Source: Ophthalmolycus amberensis (lineage: Eukaryota > Chordata > Actinopteri > Perciformes > Zoarcidae). From it: a stretch of DNA of 64,000 nt. Of the stretch, positions 50,425 through 61,370 are shown in pieces. The stretch spans positions 825,001-889,000 of the forward strand of contig JAFEUB010001117.1 in assembly GCA_024529925.1 (NCBI GenBank). The letters run 5' to 3'. The notes under the pieces were generated by a model. The model searched no databases and was not told the origin of the DNA. It was given only the letters and a program-made list of their open reading frames with translations. A program made the translations under genes and the position numbers. The stretch's first letter is position 1, and each line of letters opens with the position of its first letter.

Positions 50425-51764
50425 ACCGCTGAGGGAGAAGTGCTCTAATGGTGTGACTGGGATCAATCCTTGAGTGTCTGGATTGACTGGCCGGGGAGTT
50501 TCTGGTGCAGATTTATATGGGGTTACCTAATTGACACGGTATTTAGCCACAAGGGGGACCTCTAGATGTGTGGCAAAAGTGCTCCTCAAGCGACATACAG
50601 AAGAGTGATATATTTGGTGTGACTAATTGCTGTTTCGACATGGTATTGAAAGCTTTACAACAGGATTCTCCGCCTCACACATATATGAATAACTGAAAAC
50701 TAGAATTGTTTTACCCGAAGCAAAACTCATTTTATCACAAATCCAGATTAGCCTGTCAACTCAATTGTAATATGTAAGGCAAGTGTATAATTACATGGTT
50801 ATGTATAAAAAAAAATCACAAGTGAGCCTGTTTATGTTGCTTTCCACCTGCTTCAGCTCTATAAACTTCCATGTACCAAGGTCCCTTCTAGTACAGTTCT
50901 GCTTATAGTGAACTCATATTTATACAATGTTAATTTCAAGAAGGAAATGTATGCATTACCATATAATTACTATATGATTTTAGACTCAAAAGCTTGAAGT
51001 TAAACGCATACCAGAGCTTGAGAGGAGAGAGACACGGTACATAGAAATTGCGTGCTTGCATGTGATAAACATATCCAAAAATCCAAGTCAAACATGTCAC
51101 TCACACTGGTTTTATGTCAGTTTGGATCCTAATATATGATACATACATGAATCTTTTCTATGTAAGTGTTCCAGGGTTGAATTACCTGCCAGTCATCCTT
51201 ATTGCTTAACCCAAGGCAAAACAGATTTCAGCCTTTACTCAGGTATTCATTTAATTTACAATAATTTATTGTATGGTATGTGTGAATATAATTATCATCG
51301 AGGTGTTAAAGGAGACATATGTTCTTTTCCAGGTTCATACTTTTTTCATGCTTCAATGTTCAAAAAGTTGTTTTTTTTGTCCACAAACTATGAATAAGTA
51401 GCTCTTTTTCAGTTATTACTATGCTGTTTTCACTGTGAAATACCAGTTTATATTGTTGCCTTCATGTACTTCTGCGTTTTAATTTAATGTTGCATATACC
51501 GGTAAGTAAACTCGAAGTAGGTCCTTATCTAATGCAGTTGCTCTCATGCGAAAGCACAGTTCAACCTTTCCACCTTTTTTGCTCCTCCAGCACCATTTCA
51601 GTGCAGCTCAGTATTCTAAGGTCACAGCAGGGTGCACTTCAGATCTTTGGTGGTTCCTTTCTGTGCAGAGTGACACCTCCAGCAGCCACTGCTTGGCGGT
51701 TGTCAATGTGGGCTTTTCAGGTTTCACTCTTTTCCAGACAAATCTCTTTGACATACTCAATTAC
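50425..51764. other. no gene recognised
   Basis: AT-rich sequence upstream of the SLC6 remnant. Short open frames (for example 51,487-51,831) show no domain or splice context. Confidence 0.45.
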
Positions 51765-52304
51765 CAGTGGTGGAAGAAGTATTCAGATCATTTACTTTAG
51801 TAAAATTACCGATACTCCACTAAATGAATAAGTTGGAGCTGTATTAAACATTCTGATCATTAATATAGCACCAAACAACTATTTGTTATGTTAAGGTATA
51901 GTGGAGTAATGTCTAAGGTTACCTGAGCAGAGAAAGAAGTCACTCTCCCTCTGGGTCAGGCCGGCCTCGCATGCTTTTAGTGCATGAGTGTCCCCCGCTG
52001 GTTAGCTCACATGCTGACTGTCCCGACCGACCGCGTCGCTGCGGAAGAGCACTTCTTTGTTTACCCCTCAGGTAAACACTGTTAGCTCTGTCACCACTTT
52101 CAAGGTGTTTTACACTGTTAGCACTGTTAGCTGTGGCTAACGACATGTTGAGAGGCAATCGAAATGCGCCCAATCTCAAATGCTGCACCTTTACTAGCTG
52201 TTTGATAAATCCAGTGAAGTAAAAACATGAACATAAAATGCGCTGGTAAAATATATGTACCTCAAAATCCTTCTTGAGTAAATGTACTTAGTTTTTTACC
52301 ACTG
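51765..52304. mobile_element. non-autonomous DNA element with CAGTGGTGG...CCACTG ends
   Basis: The left end reads CAGTGGTGGAAGAAGTATTC and the right end reads GTAAATGTACTTAG then ACCACTG. These are the inverted ends of the family seen at 49,045-49,229. A GC-rich unrelated block (about 51,930-52,195) sits inside. No target duplication was found. Confidence 0.55.
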
Positions 52305-54134
52305 TCCATTATATTATAATCTTAATTCCCTTTCAGTTTGTCATAGAGAAATATCTTCTATTTGGAAAAAGGGGTGGAAAACAAGACTGGGAAGACAGTT
52401 CCGGCTTGTTGAGGTTCCTCTTGTAGTCAGTGGAGGAAAACTTAAAGGAAACTACATTTGGTTGTGCCTCATTAAATAAATGTCCAGTCCAGGATAATAC
52501 ACAATACAAAATAATGTGAATATAAATACAAATAATGCAAAAGAAATTCAAAATGAGCACGATATAAAATGTATTGAATTCTTAAAACATGTATATGATT
52601 TGACAAAATATATTCTACATTGCTTATACAAAATCCACATTAAGGCACCTGACAGCTTTTGTGAACCATCTTCACTCTCCTGTCGATACATATTTGACGT
52701 TGCCAACAATTCAATGTCAGTTTTCCAGGAATGAACTGTTATGGATCTCTACAACATTAACAAGACAGCTACAGTGGGGTTCAAAAGTCTGAATCGACTA
52801 ACAAAATAAGGTGCATATGCCACTGAAATAGATCTGAATATATTGTTTGCACAACATTAACTGAAGACCTTTTAAAACATCTGTCAAAGGAGGCATTTCC
52901 TGTGGGCAGAGCTGTAGGTTCCAGAAATATTTCTAAATTCCTATATACATGTTTTCAATCATATTTGAAGGTAATTTTGATGATAACTTAAATGTTCTTC
53001 AACACAGAAACACTGCGGTCTAGGAATTGAATTATACAAAAGCGTTAACGCTATTGGTTATAAACATTTCCACTTAATGTATACTATTGCTTTTCTGTCA
53101 GTTTAGTATAGATAATTGTTCCAAGTACTACAGTTCCCATGAGCCTCAGCACCTATGCTATGGGGAAATCATCCACACAGAGGCTTGAATCACAATTGTT
53201 ACAAGTTCTGAGTGCTTTGTTGTTGCAATAAAGATCAACTACTGCAAGACTGCTACAAGACTACTTCAGTGTCATTGTTGAATTAATCCAAAATCTGAAA
53301 CTTAAGTGACTTAAATTGCTGAATGTATTAATTGTGTGCTGCAAGGAGAAACCTTCAGACTGCCATTAGTGTTGCTGGCAACAGAAGTTTGTGCGAAGAG
53401 TGTCATGAGAGTGACTGCCAAGTGCAAACAGGGGGCAGTCAACTAACATTTTCTATACAGAAAATAAATACTAGGTCTTTTACTTCTGGAACCCTGGAGA
53501 TGCTTGAAAGTCTCACTTTGCTTCTCTATACATTTGAAACAGTAACCAGCTACTAAGAAGAGCAATCCCAATCCAGCAATAACAACCTCAGTGCCGTGTC
53601 AAAACTTAGGTCGAAAAAAACAGTATTAGTAAGCTACTCTTTCGTCTGTTGTATTATTTCAAGGAGAATATTTGTACCATCTGCACAGTACATCCACTCA
53701 AACATTTGTGAGTTTGAAGACCCGTAAACAAACAATATCATTAGGTGGGATGAGTGTGGTGGGCTTACATAATAAAGCAAAATACGGACTGAAGTGTCAG
53801 AAGCCGTTTGTCTCTTGGTAGCAGATTCTGGAAATTATCCCCATTCAATTCTAACTTAATCTAATAACAGATGCAGGTAAATAAATGTAACAGCAAATAT
53901 ATACTATAGAGCAGACATAGCTAATAGAGGAACATATAATAATATAATGCATGAGGCAAACCGTTTCAAATGTATGTGTGTATTGTATATATATATAAGG
54001 CGGCAGCCTGTCAGCCTGTTGCAGCAGCTGCATAACTTTCTTTAAAGTACTTAACATGTTTTTAAAAGTTATCGAACTATCTATCTAATATTGTGGGATG
54101 GGTGATGGTGCATGTTAGTAATGTTCAAGATTGG
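52305..54134. other. no gene recognised
   Basis: AT-rich intergenic sequence up to the retroviral insertion. No splice-linked coding segments were seen. Confidence 0.45.
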
Positions 54135-54138
54135 CATC

Positions 54139-54768
54139 TGTTGAGGAAACTCAGGTGAACAGACTCAGGTCGAGGCGTTTAGCTGAATTCAAGCAATAAG
54201 GTTTATTTGTAACAGAAGTATTATGTCCAGCAGTTAAACGTGCACGGACCCTAGAGAAGTTCACTCTGTAGGAGCGAATGAAAAGCTAAAAGGCGCTTAG
54301 ACAGCGTGCGCATGCGGTGTATAGGTTCCTCCTTCTGGAAGCCTATTGGTTAAAGCAAAGTTGCAGGCGGAGCTGTGTTTAGCTGTCAGCAGCCTGGATG
54401 GAGCTCTGGGCATCTCCGCCCACACTGGCTCACGTCCCGGGACCGCCTTCTCTGCGTCATCAGTGCGTGTGCATGTTGATGTAACAGCATATTGTTATGT
54501 TCGGCCGACTTGATAAGCTAGGCGCTAGATATGCTAGGGCGCCTTCTCTCTATCTCTAAGATGGAGCAGGCAGTTGAAACTAGTTCTCTGTAAGACTATG
54601 TGACAGTTAACTGGGGCAAAGGCTATCCTTCAGAGTTCTAGTACTTTCCACTTTGTTCAGGCGAGCGCTAGAGTACCCCGCCTGGAGTATTTGACCTTCG
54701 TGCACTAGAACTCACATATCTGCGTATAAGCTGTGTTTAACATTGAATGAATGTATATTTTATTTACA
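54139..54768 (-). repeat. 3' LTR of the endogenous retrovirus
   Basis: 630 bp, reading TG...CA on the minus strand. It shows a minus-strand AATAAA at 54202-54207 near the U5 end. Compared with the 5' LTR it lacks 3 bp at its left edge and has an extra 8 bp near 54,715. Confidence 0.92.
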
Positions 54769-54780
54769 AATCCCCCTTTT
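54769..54780 (-). other. polypurine tract
   Basis: On the minus strand AAAAGGGGGATT lies directly before the TG that opens the 3' LTR. This is the expected site for plus-strand DNA priming. Confidence 0.8.
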
Positions 54781-54832
54781 CACACCTGCTTGGTGTGAAT
54801 TCTATGTTTTGGAACTACTCATTCAATGGCTG

Positions 54833-55144
54833 TCACTCGATGTTTCGGTCCCTATCATCCGAATCGTCTGGATCGGAAGCTGGTGGGGTGCTACGTCTAG
54901 TTCGGGTGTGTGTCTGATTCGGGGATGGAGAGGGAAAAGGGGCGGGTGAATTAGAAGTCTGATTCGGGAAAGGGGTGGTTGAATTAGATGTTGGGTGCTG
55001 GTGTGTCTGATACATGGTTTGTAGTCCCCACAACATGAGGGCAGCAAGTATGCCCATACCCACCCCCACCCCCATCATAGTTTTCTTTACATCGGCGGGG
55101 TCTGCATGAGGGGCCCCTAGAGAGCGTCTAGACTCTCGGTGCAT
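54833..55144 (-). pseudogene. short membrane-protein frame at the env position
   Basis: From an ATG at 55144 a frame of about 100 residues overlaps the last codons of pol in another frame. It has a basic N-terminus, one hydrophobic segment (VGVGMGILAALMLWGLQTM) and a Pro/Asn/Thr-rich tail before a stop near the 3' LTR. Location and hydrophobic leader suit the start of an env frame. The surface and transmembrane parts of an envelope are absent, with only about 65 nt left before the 3' LTR. It could be a leader remnant or an accessory frame. Confidence 0.45.
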
Positions 55145-56066
55145 TTTCCAAATCAGTGCGAATTTCTCCCAGTGTTCTGGTTGGTACCGGTGCTGGGACA
55201 CAGTGTGTCAGGTGGTGCCAAGGGGCGCCTGATTTGCCCTTGACCTGGACCGAGTGTGAAGTAACCTCCTTCACCTCGTACGGCCCAGTCCACCTGGGGT
55301 CAGTCCACTTGCGCTTGTGAACCTTGACCCTGACCCAATCACCTACTTGTATCTGCTTTCCAGCTGCCGCTGCTTCAGGTACTGCTCGAGTCCTCTCGAT
55401 CTGCTTGAAGAGAGCTTCAGTAAGAGAAGTTAGGGCACTCATATAGTCAGACATTTCAATCTGCTGTACATCCAGAGGTGGCATATGACCTCCATCTCTG
55501 GGTGGACCTGGCATCGGCCGGCCAGTCATGATCTCGTGTGGGGAGAGATGTGTTTCTCCCCCTTTTCCGGACCTCATGGCCATAAGGGCCAGAGGCAGGG
55601 CTTCAACCCATGTTAATTTGGAGCCCGCGCAAACTTTGGCAATTTTGGCCTTAAGGGTCTGATTCGCTCGTTCCACCAGGCCCTGAGATTGCGGGTGATA
55701 GACTGACCCGAATCGGTGTGTGATTCCCAGAAATTGCTCTACCTGTGCGAGCATGGTGTTGCTAAAGTGTGATCCGTTATCAGAGCGGATGCATCTCGGC
55801 ACTCCGTAACGGGGAATCAGTTCTGTCTGCAGCCACTTTACAACTGTCTGCGCGTCTTCTCTCTTGGTGGGAATTGCTTCCACCCATCTTGAAAATCTGT
55901 CTACCATTACCAAGATGTACCTCTTTCCCTGCACTCTGTTCTCTGGTCCCATATCTGTATAATCTATGCTGATGTCTTGGAAACAGGCAGAGGGCACGGG
56001 ATAAGATCCCATCAGGTGTCTTGAATGGTTTTCTTGGGTTGTGATTGCCACAAATTTGACATTCAT
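55128..56066 (-). pseudogene. pol: retroviral integrase, catalytic core and C-terminal part (pol fragment)
   Basis: Open frame of 312 codons. It contains the D,D-E core: the first Asp in SIDYTDMG with VDRFSRWVEAIP after it, the second in RSDNGSHFSN and the Glu in SQGLVERANQTLK. A C-terminal part follows with WVRVKVHKRKW, typical of the retroviral SH3-like tail. The zinc-binding N-terminus lies in a different frame to the right, so the enzyme is split by a frameshift near 56,030-56,060. Catalytic residues look intact. Confidence 0.85.
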
Positions 56067-57309
56067 CGCAGAAGAGGAAAGATATGGCTTCCATGTGCGG
56101 ATGCCACCATAGTTGTTTTAAATTTTCCAATGTCCGTTTCTTTCCCTCGTGTGTAGGTCCGTGGGCCCCTGGTAGGAGTGCTGCACACAGTTCTGCTGAG
56201 GCAACCACTCTGCCGTCGTGGGCTCTCCACAGACCTTCTTTGTCTTCTGAGGCTCCTTTCCGTGTCCATTCGGACCATTCATAAGGTCCTGCTTTCTTTT
56301 GATGATCTTTGATGTGTTCGATGGTGAGCTCAGGTGGGCCGGATGTTGGCTTCATAACCATTTGGCGAGGTGTGTAGCCTCCAGTTTTCTTTGCTGCTCT
56401 GTCTGCCGCGTCATTACCGGCGCTGATTCGTGATTTGATTGTGTCATGTCCCTTGCATTTCATGATGGCCAACCCCTTTGGTAGTTGGATTGCTTCTACC
56501 AGCCTTCTCATAGCTGCTTCGTGTTTTATGGGGTGGTCATTTGAAGTGGTGAAGTTGCGTCTTCGCCATACAGGGCCATCGATGTGGGCCGCTCCATGGG
56601 CGTAAGCCGAATCTGTGAAGATATTTACAATTTTGTCCGTGCTCCACTTCAGAGCCTGAATCAGTGCTTCCACTTCCGCTAGTTGTGCCGAAGCGGGTTG
56701 TGGCAGTATCCCTGACTCCACTGTTTGGTGGGAGCCATCACTCTTCTGTTCCACCACTGCATAGGATGCAATGTTCCCTTCTTCTCCTTTGTAGCAGCAA
56801 CCATCCGTGTAGAGCCAGGCCTCAGCTGTGAGGTGGGGAGTGTTCTGGAGATCCGATCTCAATTTGTTTTCTTGTACTGCAACTTCCTCGCACACATGTG
56901 GTTGTCCATCCGTGAAGTTAGCCGTCATATTTCTTGTGGCTGGCACAAAGGTGATGTGTGGCATGGTGCAAGTGTGTTGAATCTTTGTTTTCCTTGCGGC
57001 ACTGAACGTGAATTCTTTACTCATCAGGAATGCCGCCACGCCATGGTGCGTGTGTACTTCCAGTGGATGGCCCATGACAATATGAGAAGTCTTCTCAATC
57101 GCTTTTGCCACTGCTGCAACATATCTTGCGCATGTGGATTGACCGTTTTCTACAGCGTCAAGTTTTGATGAATGATACATCAGTACCTCTCTTTCACCCC
57201 CCTTTTTCTGGAAGAGTACAGCATTGAGTAGGCTGTCTTTTTCAGAAAGAAACATCAAGGTGGAACGGTAGGGAGTAGTCTGGGGACATGAGTGCGGCGG
57301 CATGTGCAA
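55780..57309 (-). pseudogene. pol: retroviral RNase H and integrase zinc-binding part (pol fragment)
   Basis: Open frame of about 500 codons. RNase H residues are visible in WLYTDGCCYKG, AQLAEVEALIQALKW, NIFTDSAYAHGA and AGNDAADRAAK. A connection domain precedes them. Towards the end an H-H-C-C zinc motif appears (GAHGPTHEGK, then CDECQIC). The last roughly 90 codons are out-of-frame readthrough of the integrase region. The frame differs from both the reverse transcriptase to the right and the integrase core to the left. Confidence 0.85.
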
Positions 57310-58372
57310 GTGCTTGCTTCAAGCGGGTGAAGGCTGTTTCACCCTCTGCTGTCCATGTGAGGTTGGCAGTAAGATTTCTGGGGCCCACTTCCTTCAACAT
57401 CTCTCTGAGAATGGTGGTGTGGTTGGTGTAGTCTGGGATATGGGCTCGTGAGTAGCCTGTTAAGCCCAGAAATGAGAGGAGAGTGGCAACAGTGAGCGGT
57501 TGGGGATGTTGTAAGATGGTGGCCCTGTGCGTGTGTGACAGGCCTATCCCGTCTGATGAAACATTGCGACCCAAAAACAACACTTGGCGTCTGGTGAACT
57601 GCACCTTTGCATGTTTGACCTTGTAGCCCTTTTCGGCCAATAGAGTGAGGAGTCGGACAGAGGAATCGAGGCAGAGAGCTGCTGACGTTGCTGCCAGAAG
57701 CAGATCATCAACATATTGAATCAGAACTACGCCTTCTGGGAGGGAGAGGTCAGCAAGATGAAGGCGTAAGTGGTGGTTGAATAGGCCTGGGGAGCACCTG
57801 TAGCCCTGGGGTAGGGAGGCATACGTATACTGCTGAGCATTGAAGGTGAAGGCGAAGATGGGCTGAGAGTCTTTGTGCAATGGGATACTGAAGAAAGCGT
57901 TGGCCAGATCCACTACTGTGAAGTGGGTGTGTGCAGGGCTCAAGTTGCTGAGAGAGAGATGGGGATCTGGAACCGGATGACCTGTTGGAACTGTGATTTC
58001 GTTCACGGGGCGGAAATCCTGGACCATTCTCCAGCCTTTACCTCCTGCCTTTGGAACCGGAAGTATGGGAGTGTTGAACTCTGATGAGGTGGGGTAAATG
58101 ACTCCGGCTTGGAGCAGGCCTTCAATCGTCGGCCAAATGCCTTCCAGTTGTTCTTGTTTCAGGCGATATTGGGGTCTGTACACTAGAAGCTGCTGTGGGT
58201 CTGTGAATGTGACTTTGATGGGTTCCGTAGTCAGGCGGCCAACGTCATAGGCCCCTGAGGTCCATAACTTAGCCGGGACCTGAGCCAGACATGCAGTTGT
58301 AGCTGGATGATCTGAACACGATTTGCCATGGTGACGAGGCAAAGGGAGGTGCTCCGGTAAAGTGTGTTCCAC
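57242..58372 (-). pseudogene. pol: retroviral reverse transcriptase (pol fragment)
   Basis: Open frame of 376 codons. Motifs in order: WRMVQDFRPVNE, FTVVDLANAFFSIPLH, YTYASLPQGYRCSPGLFNHH and the active-site YVDD (codons at 57704-57715), then LFLGRNVSSDGIGL and LLSFLGLTGYSR. LPQG and YVDDLLLA point to gamma/epsilon-type retroviruses rather than Ty3/gypsy elements, which usually have FIDD or YLDD. The frame ends at 57242, where RNase H continues in another frame. Confidence 0.88.
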
Positions 58373-58980
58373 ATGGTCTCCTCCTTGGCTTTGAGCAGAC
58401 CTTCAGTAGTGGTTGGTTCCCAAGTGAGAGTTAGTGCTCTCTTGATCATAGGCCCCAGACTTCTGGCCTCATGGCCAAAACCAACAGCCAAAGTGACATG
58501 AGGTGTTGAGTCCGCATCTAGCTGGTACCATGAGCGAAGGAAGGGAGATAGAATGACTCTTGATGCTACTCCTTCTTGGCCACAATAGATGTGTAGACAC
58601 TGAATGGTGGGTCTAAGGTGAGACATGTTTTCATCCCAATGAATCTTGTCTCTTTTCCATGCAGTCTTGCCTCCAGTCTCTGTGACTGCTTTTTTCAGTT
58701 TTGCACGCAGTTCTCCTGAATAGCCACCAGATGGAGCCACAGCTCCAGCCATGTCTTCTTGTGTTCTTTTTTTTTTTTTTTTTTCCAATTCAAATTTTCT
58801 GGATGAAGTACTCCCGAATGTCCACCAGATGGAGCCAAAGCTCCTGTCAAATTTTCTTCTTGCAGTACCTGAAGTGCCACCAGATGGAGCCAAAGCTTCT
58901 GGATGCAGTACTCCTGAAGTGCCACCAGATGGAGCCAAAGCTTCTGCCAAATTTTCTTCTTGCAGTACCTGAAGTGCCAC
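58231..58980 (-). pseudogene. retroviral frame upstream of reverse transcriptase
   Basis: Open frame with no clear ATG at its right end. The left two-thirds (LDADSTPHVTLAVGFGHEAR, then WEPTTTEG) looks like the pre-RT polyprotein region of fish retroviruses, but I cannot name a domain and saw no protease DTGA motif. The right third is made of tandem units translating as SGGTSG-like repeats, broken by a lysine run from an 18-nt T tract. It overlaps the RT frame by about 140 nt in a different phase. Confidence 0.5.
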
Positions 58981-58991
58981 CAGATGGAGCC
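58724..58991 (-). repeat. five tandem copies of CCACCAGATGGAGCC
   Basis: Exact 15-mers start at 58724, 58822, 58877, 58922 and 58977, with spacings of 98, 55, 45 and 55 nt. The linkers are also repeated (AAATTTTCTTCTTGCAGTAC). The 15-mer lies inside the retrovirus, within the frame described above. Confidence 0.9.
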
Positions 58992-59030
58992 AGAGCTTCT
59001 GCCAAATTTTCTGGTGCCCTGCAACCTTGA

Positions 59031-60465
59031 ACGAGACTCGAACTGTCCCTAGCTACTATCTCTCACCCTCCCTAGCTGCACCTGGTCGTTATCTACAATT
59101 TTCACTCCCTTTTACAGTATCTGTGCATGACTGTCTGCCTGCTCTGTTTTCGCTTTTAAATTTTTTACGGCCCCTAACCAACACAATTCCCAATAAATCT
59201 GTAATATGTCTAACCCTGCAAGTATAACTGACATGTATATTAGCGCAAATCTGAGCCGCTCTATCTTGTCCTCAGCTGTCTTTAGTCTAACCTCTAGTGT
59301 TTGTGTTTCTGTGGTGAGTGCAAGGCTTGTGTCTCATGCATGTGCATCGCTCCACTGACCGTCAAAAACTGGCAACACACGAACCTGGTGGAAACACTTC
59401 AACTCCAATTCTCAGCTGTCTCTAACACATGTACGCTTCACGCAATCACTCATCCATACCAAATTGAAACCATACACTGCCGGCACTGAAATACGCACAA
59501 ATCACATATGGATCTGTTTTTATAGCGTTTTCACGAGCTCGGTCCCTTGAGGAAATGGGTGCCTCCCTGAGACATTACACAGCACTCAATCGCCCACACA
59601 CTGCCGTATTCCACAAATAATCGCACACAGACCACGTCTGGAAGATCTATTGATCTTATTGTTTACAGTGTACGCCTTGTAGGCACACGGTTCCGAAGAA
59701 AGTGGCGATATCTTGTGCAACAATTGAATCGATGTCTCCCAGAGCACATCTATGCTGCACACAGACCCATACACTGCCACTTCTGAAATACTCGGACATC
59801 AGACCACGTATGGATCTTCGTTACAGTGTCCGCTTTTCACGAAGCTGGTCCCTTGAGGAAATGACGTTGTGCAGTCTCCACACACACTCCTTTCACATCA
59901 GCGTATTTCAACAACAATTTCTATATACTTGATCCAAACTTTAGTTTGCTACGTCACATAAATCAACAGTTTGGCCCGGGATTCAGTCTTTTCAGACCGT
60001 CATTGGTCAGCGAACCGAAGCTTTCGCCACGGCTGTGTAACCTCCGAACAGTTATCGAAACTTACGTGGTGAACACAATGTCAGCCTATGCAATTTCACA
60101 ACCGTCAGTTTCTGTGAGATCCAGACACACACATGTACATTCTATGCTAAAAAACCCACTGCTGTCACAACAATCCTGTCACAATGCTACGTAGTTTATC
60201 TTTAGCAATTTAGTCAATGCAATTCATACTCACAACCCAGTACTCCTGATCAATTCAATTTAGTACCTAAAGACAATCTGCAGAATTCAATTAAATAGGC
60301 TCTGCTTACCTTTTTAGTTCAGCGCTGTTTGATCAGTTTCCCGAGGTGAGAAGAATCGCTCCGGTCGGCAGCCGGCCTCCCAGCCTCTCGGGAAAACACC
60401 TGTTGTTTTGTCTGTGGACAGAAGAAAAGTCCGTCACGAGATGAATAACTCCTCGATCGTTATCT
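59031..60465 (-). other. retroviral leader region without gag
   Basis: About 1.4 kb between the primer site and the first pol-related frame. No matrix, capsid or nucleocapsid (CCHC) sequence is seen on any frame. It contains three diverged copies of a roughly 90-170 nt unit beginning CACTGCC (59475, 59599, 59772). Two copies share GGTCCCTTGAGGAAATG near their right ends. Confidence 0.6.
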
Positions 60466-60483
60466 AGCCAAACTCTGCTACCA
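60466..60483 (-). other. primer-binding site, initiator-Met tRNA type
   Basis: On the minus strand the 18 nt directly after the 5' LTR begin TGGTAGCAGAG and match the complement of the vertebrate initiator-Met tRNA 3' end at 15 of 18 positions, the first 11 without mismatch. Confidence 0.75.
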
Positions 60484-61108
60484 TGTTGAGGAGGAAACTC
60501 AGGTGAACAGACTCAGGTCGAGGCGTTTAGCTCAATTCAAGCAATAAGGTTTATTTGTAACAGAAGTATTATGTCCAGCAGTTAAACGTGCACGGACCCT
60601 AGAGAAGTTCACTCTGTAGGAGCGAATGAAAAGCTAAAAGGCGCTTAGACAGCGTGCGCATGCGGTGTATAGGTTCCTCCTTCTGGAAGCCTATTGGTTA
60701 AAGCAAAGTTGCAGGCGGAGCTGTGTTTAGCTGTCAGCAGCCTGGATGGAGCTCTGGGCATCTCCGCCCACACTGGCTCACGTCCCGGGACCGCCTTCTC
60801 TGCGTCATCAGTGCGTGTGCATGTTGATGTAACAGCATATTGTTATGTTCGGCCGACTTGATAAGCTAGGCGCTAGATATGCTAGGGCGCCTTCTCTCTA
60901 TCTCTAAGATGGAGCAGGCAGTTGAAACTAGTTATCTGTAAGACTATGTGACAGTTAACTGGGGCAAAGGCTATCCTTCAGAGTTCTAGTACTTTCCACT
61001 TTGTTCAGGCGAGCGCTAGAGTACCCCGCCTGGAGTATTTGACCTTCGTGCACTAGAACTCACGTATAAGCTGTGTTTAACATTGAATGAATGTATATTT
61101 TATTTACA
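60484..61108 (-). repeat. 5' LTR of the endogenous retrovirus
   Basis: 625 bp, nearly identical to the LTR at 54139-54768. Two substitutions, a 3-bp gain and an 8-bp loss separate them. It carries minus-strand AATAAA at 60550-60555, and another at 61099-61104 right at its upstream edge. Confidence 0.92.
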
Positions 61109-61112
61109 CATC

Positions 61113-61370
61113 TCTTGATCCTCTGGCATACTGCAACATGAAAATTATAACTTGATCTGACACATTAAAGGTTTGCTTTAACTAAAAATTGATATATACA
61201 GACAGTAAAGACATTTTACAGTGACACTTATTGTGCAGGTTGCAGACTTGGTATATAGTAACCCAACAGAGCTGCTGCTCTTCAGAAGTCATTCCTCATC
61301 ATCATTTCTTCAAAATGCTTCACTTGTGAAACCTGGAGTTTAAAATAAGAATATCACATTTGAAACATTG
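61113..61370 (-). other. 3' UTR side of the downstream SLC6 gene
   Basis: 258 nt between the SLC6 stop codon and the retroviral target duplication. It is presumably transcribed as the SLC6 3' UTR; no AATAAA on the minus strand was obvious in it. Confidence 0.4.

Larger units (their letters stand above)
54135..61112 (-). mobile_element. endogenous retrovirus, class I-like, defective but young
   Basis: Complete proviral frame on the minus strand. The 5' LTR is 60484-61108 and the 3' LTR is 54139-54768. A 4-bp target duplication CATC lies at 54135-54138 and 61109-61112. A primer-binding site abuts the 5' LTR at 60466-60483 and a purine tract abuts the 3' LTR at 54769-54780. The internal part carries pol (reverse transcriptase with YVDD, RNase H, integrase) broken over three frames. 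No gag or protease is recognisable, and env is absent or reduced to a short leader-like frame. The LTRs differ by two substitutions and two small indels, which indicates recent insertion. The gamma/epsilon-like placement comes from RT and integrase motifs. Confidence 0.9.

Noticed and set aside
51487..51831. 114-codon plus-strand frame
   Set aside because: No domain, no splice context, and its end runs into a DNA repeat.
53332..53556. 74-codon plus-strand frame with several Cys
   Set aside because: Isolated, no similarity recognised, and composition matches the intergenic background.
57242..58372. Ty3/gypsy element as the identity of the LTR element
   Set aside because: RT motif YVDD with LPQG, the pol order and the integrase tail favour a retrovirus, although the initiator-Met primer site would suit gypsy.
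58724..58991. CRISPR-like array
   Set aside because: The repeats are 15 nt with repeated, not unique, spacers, and this is a eukaryotic retroviral insertion.
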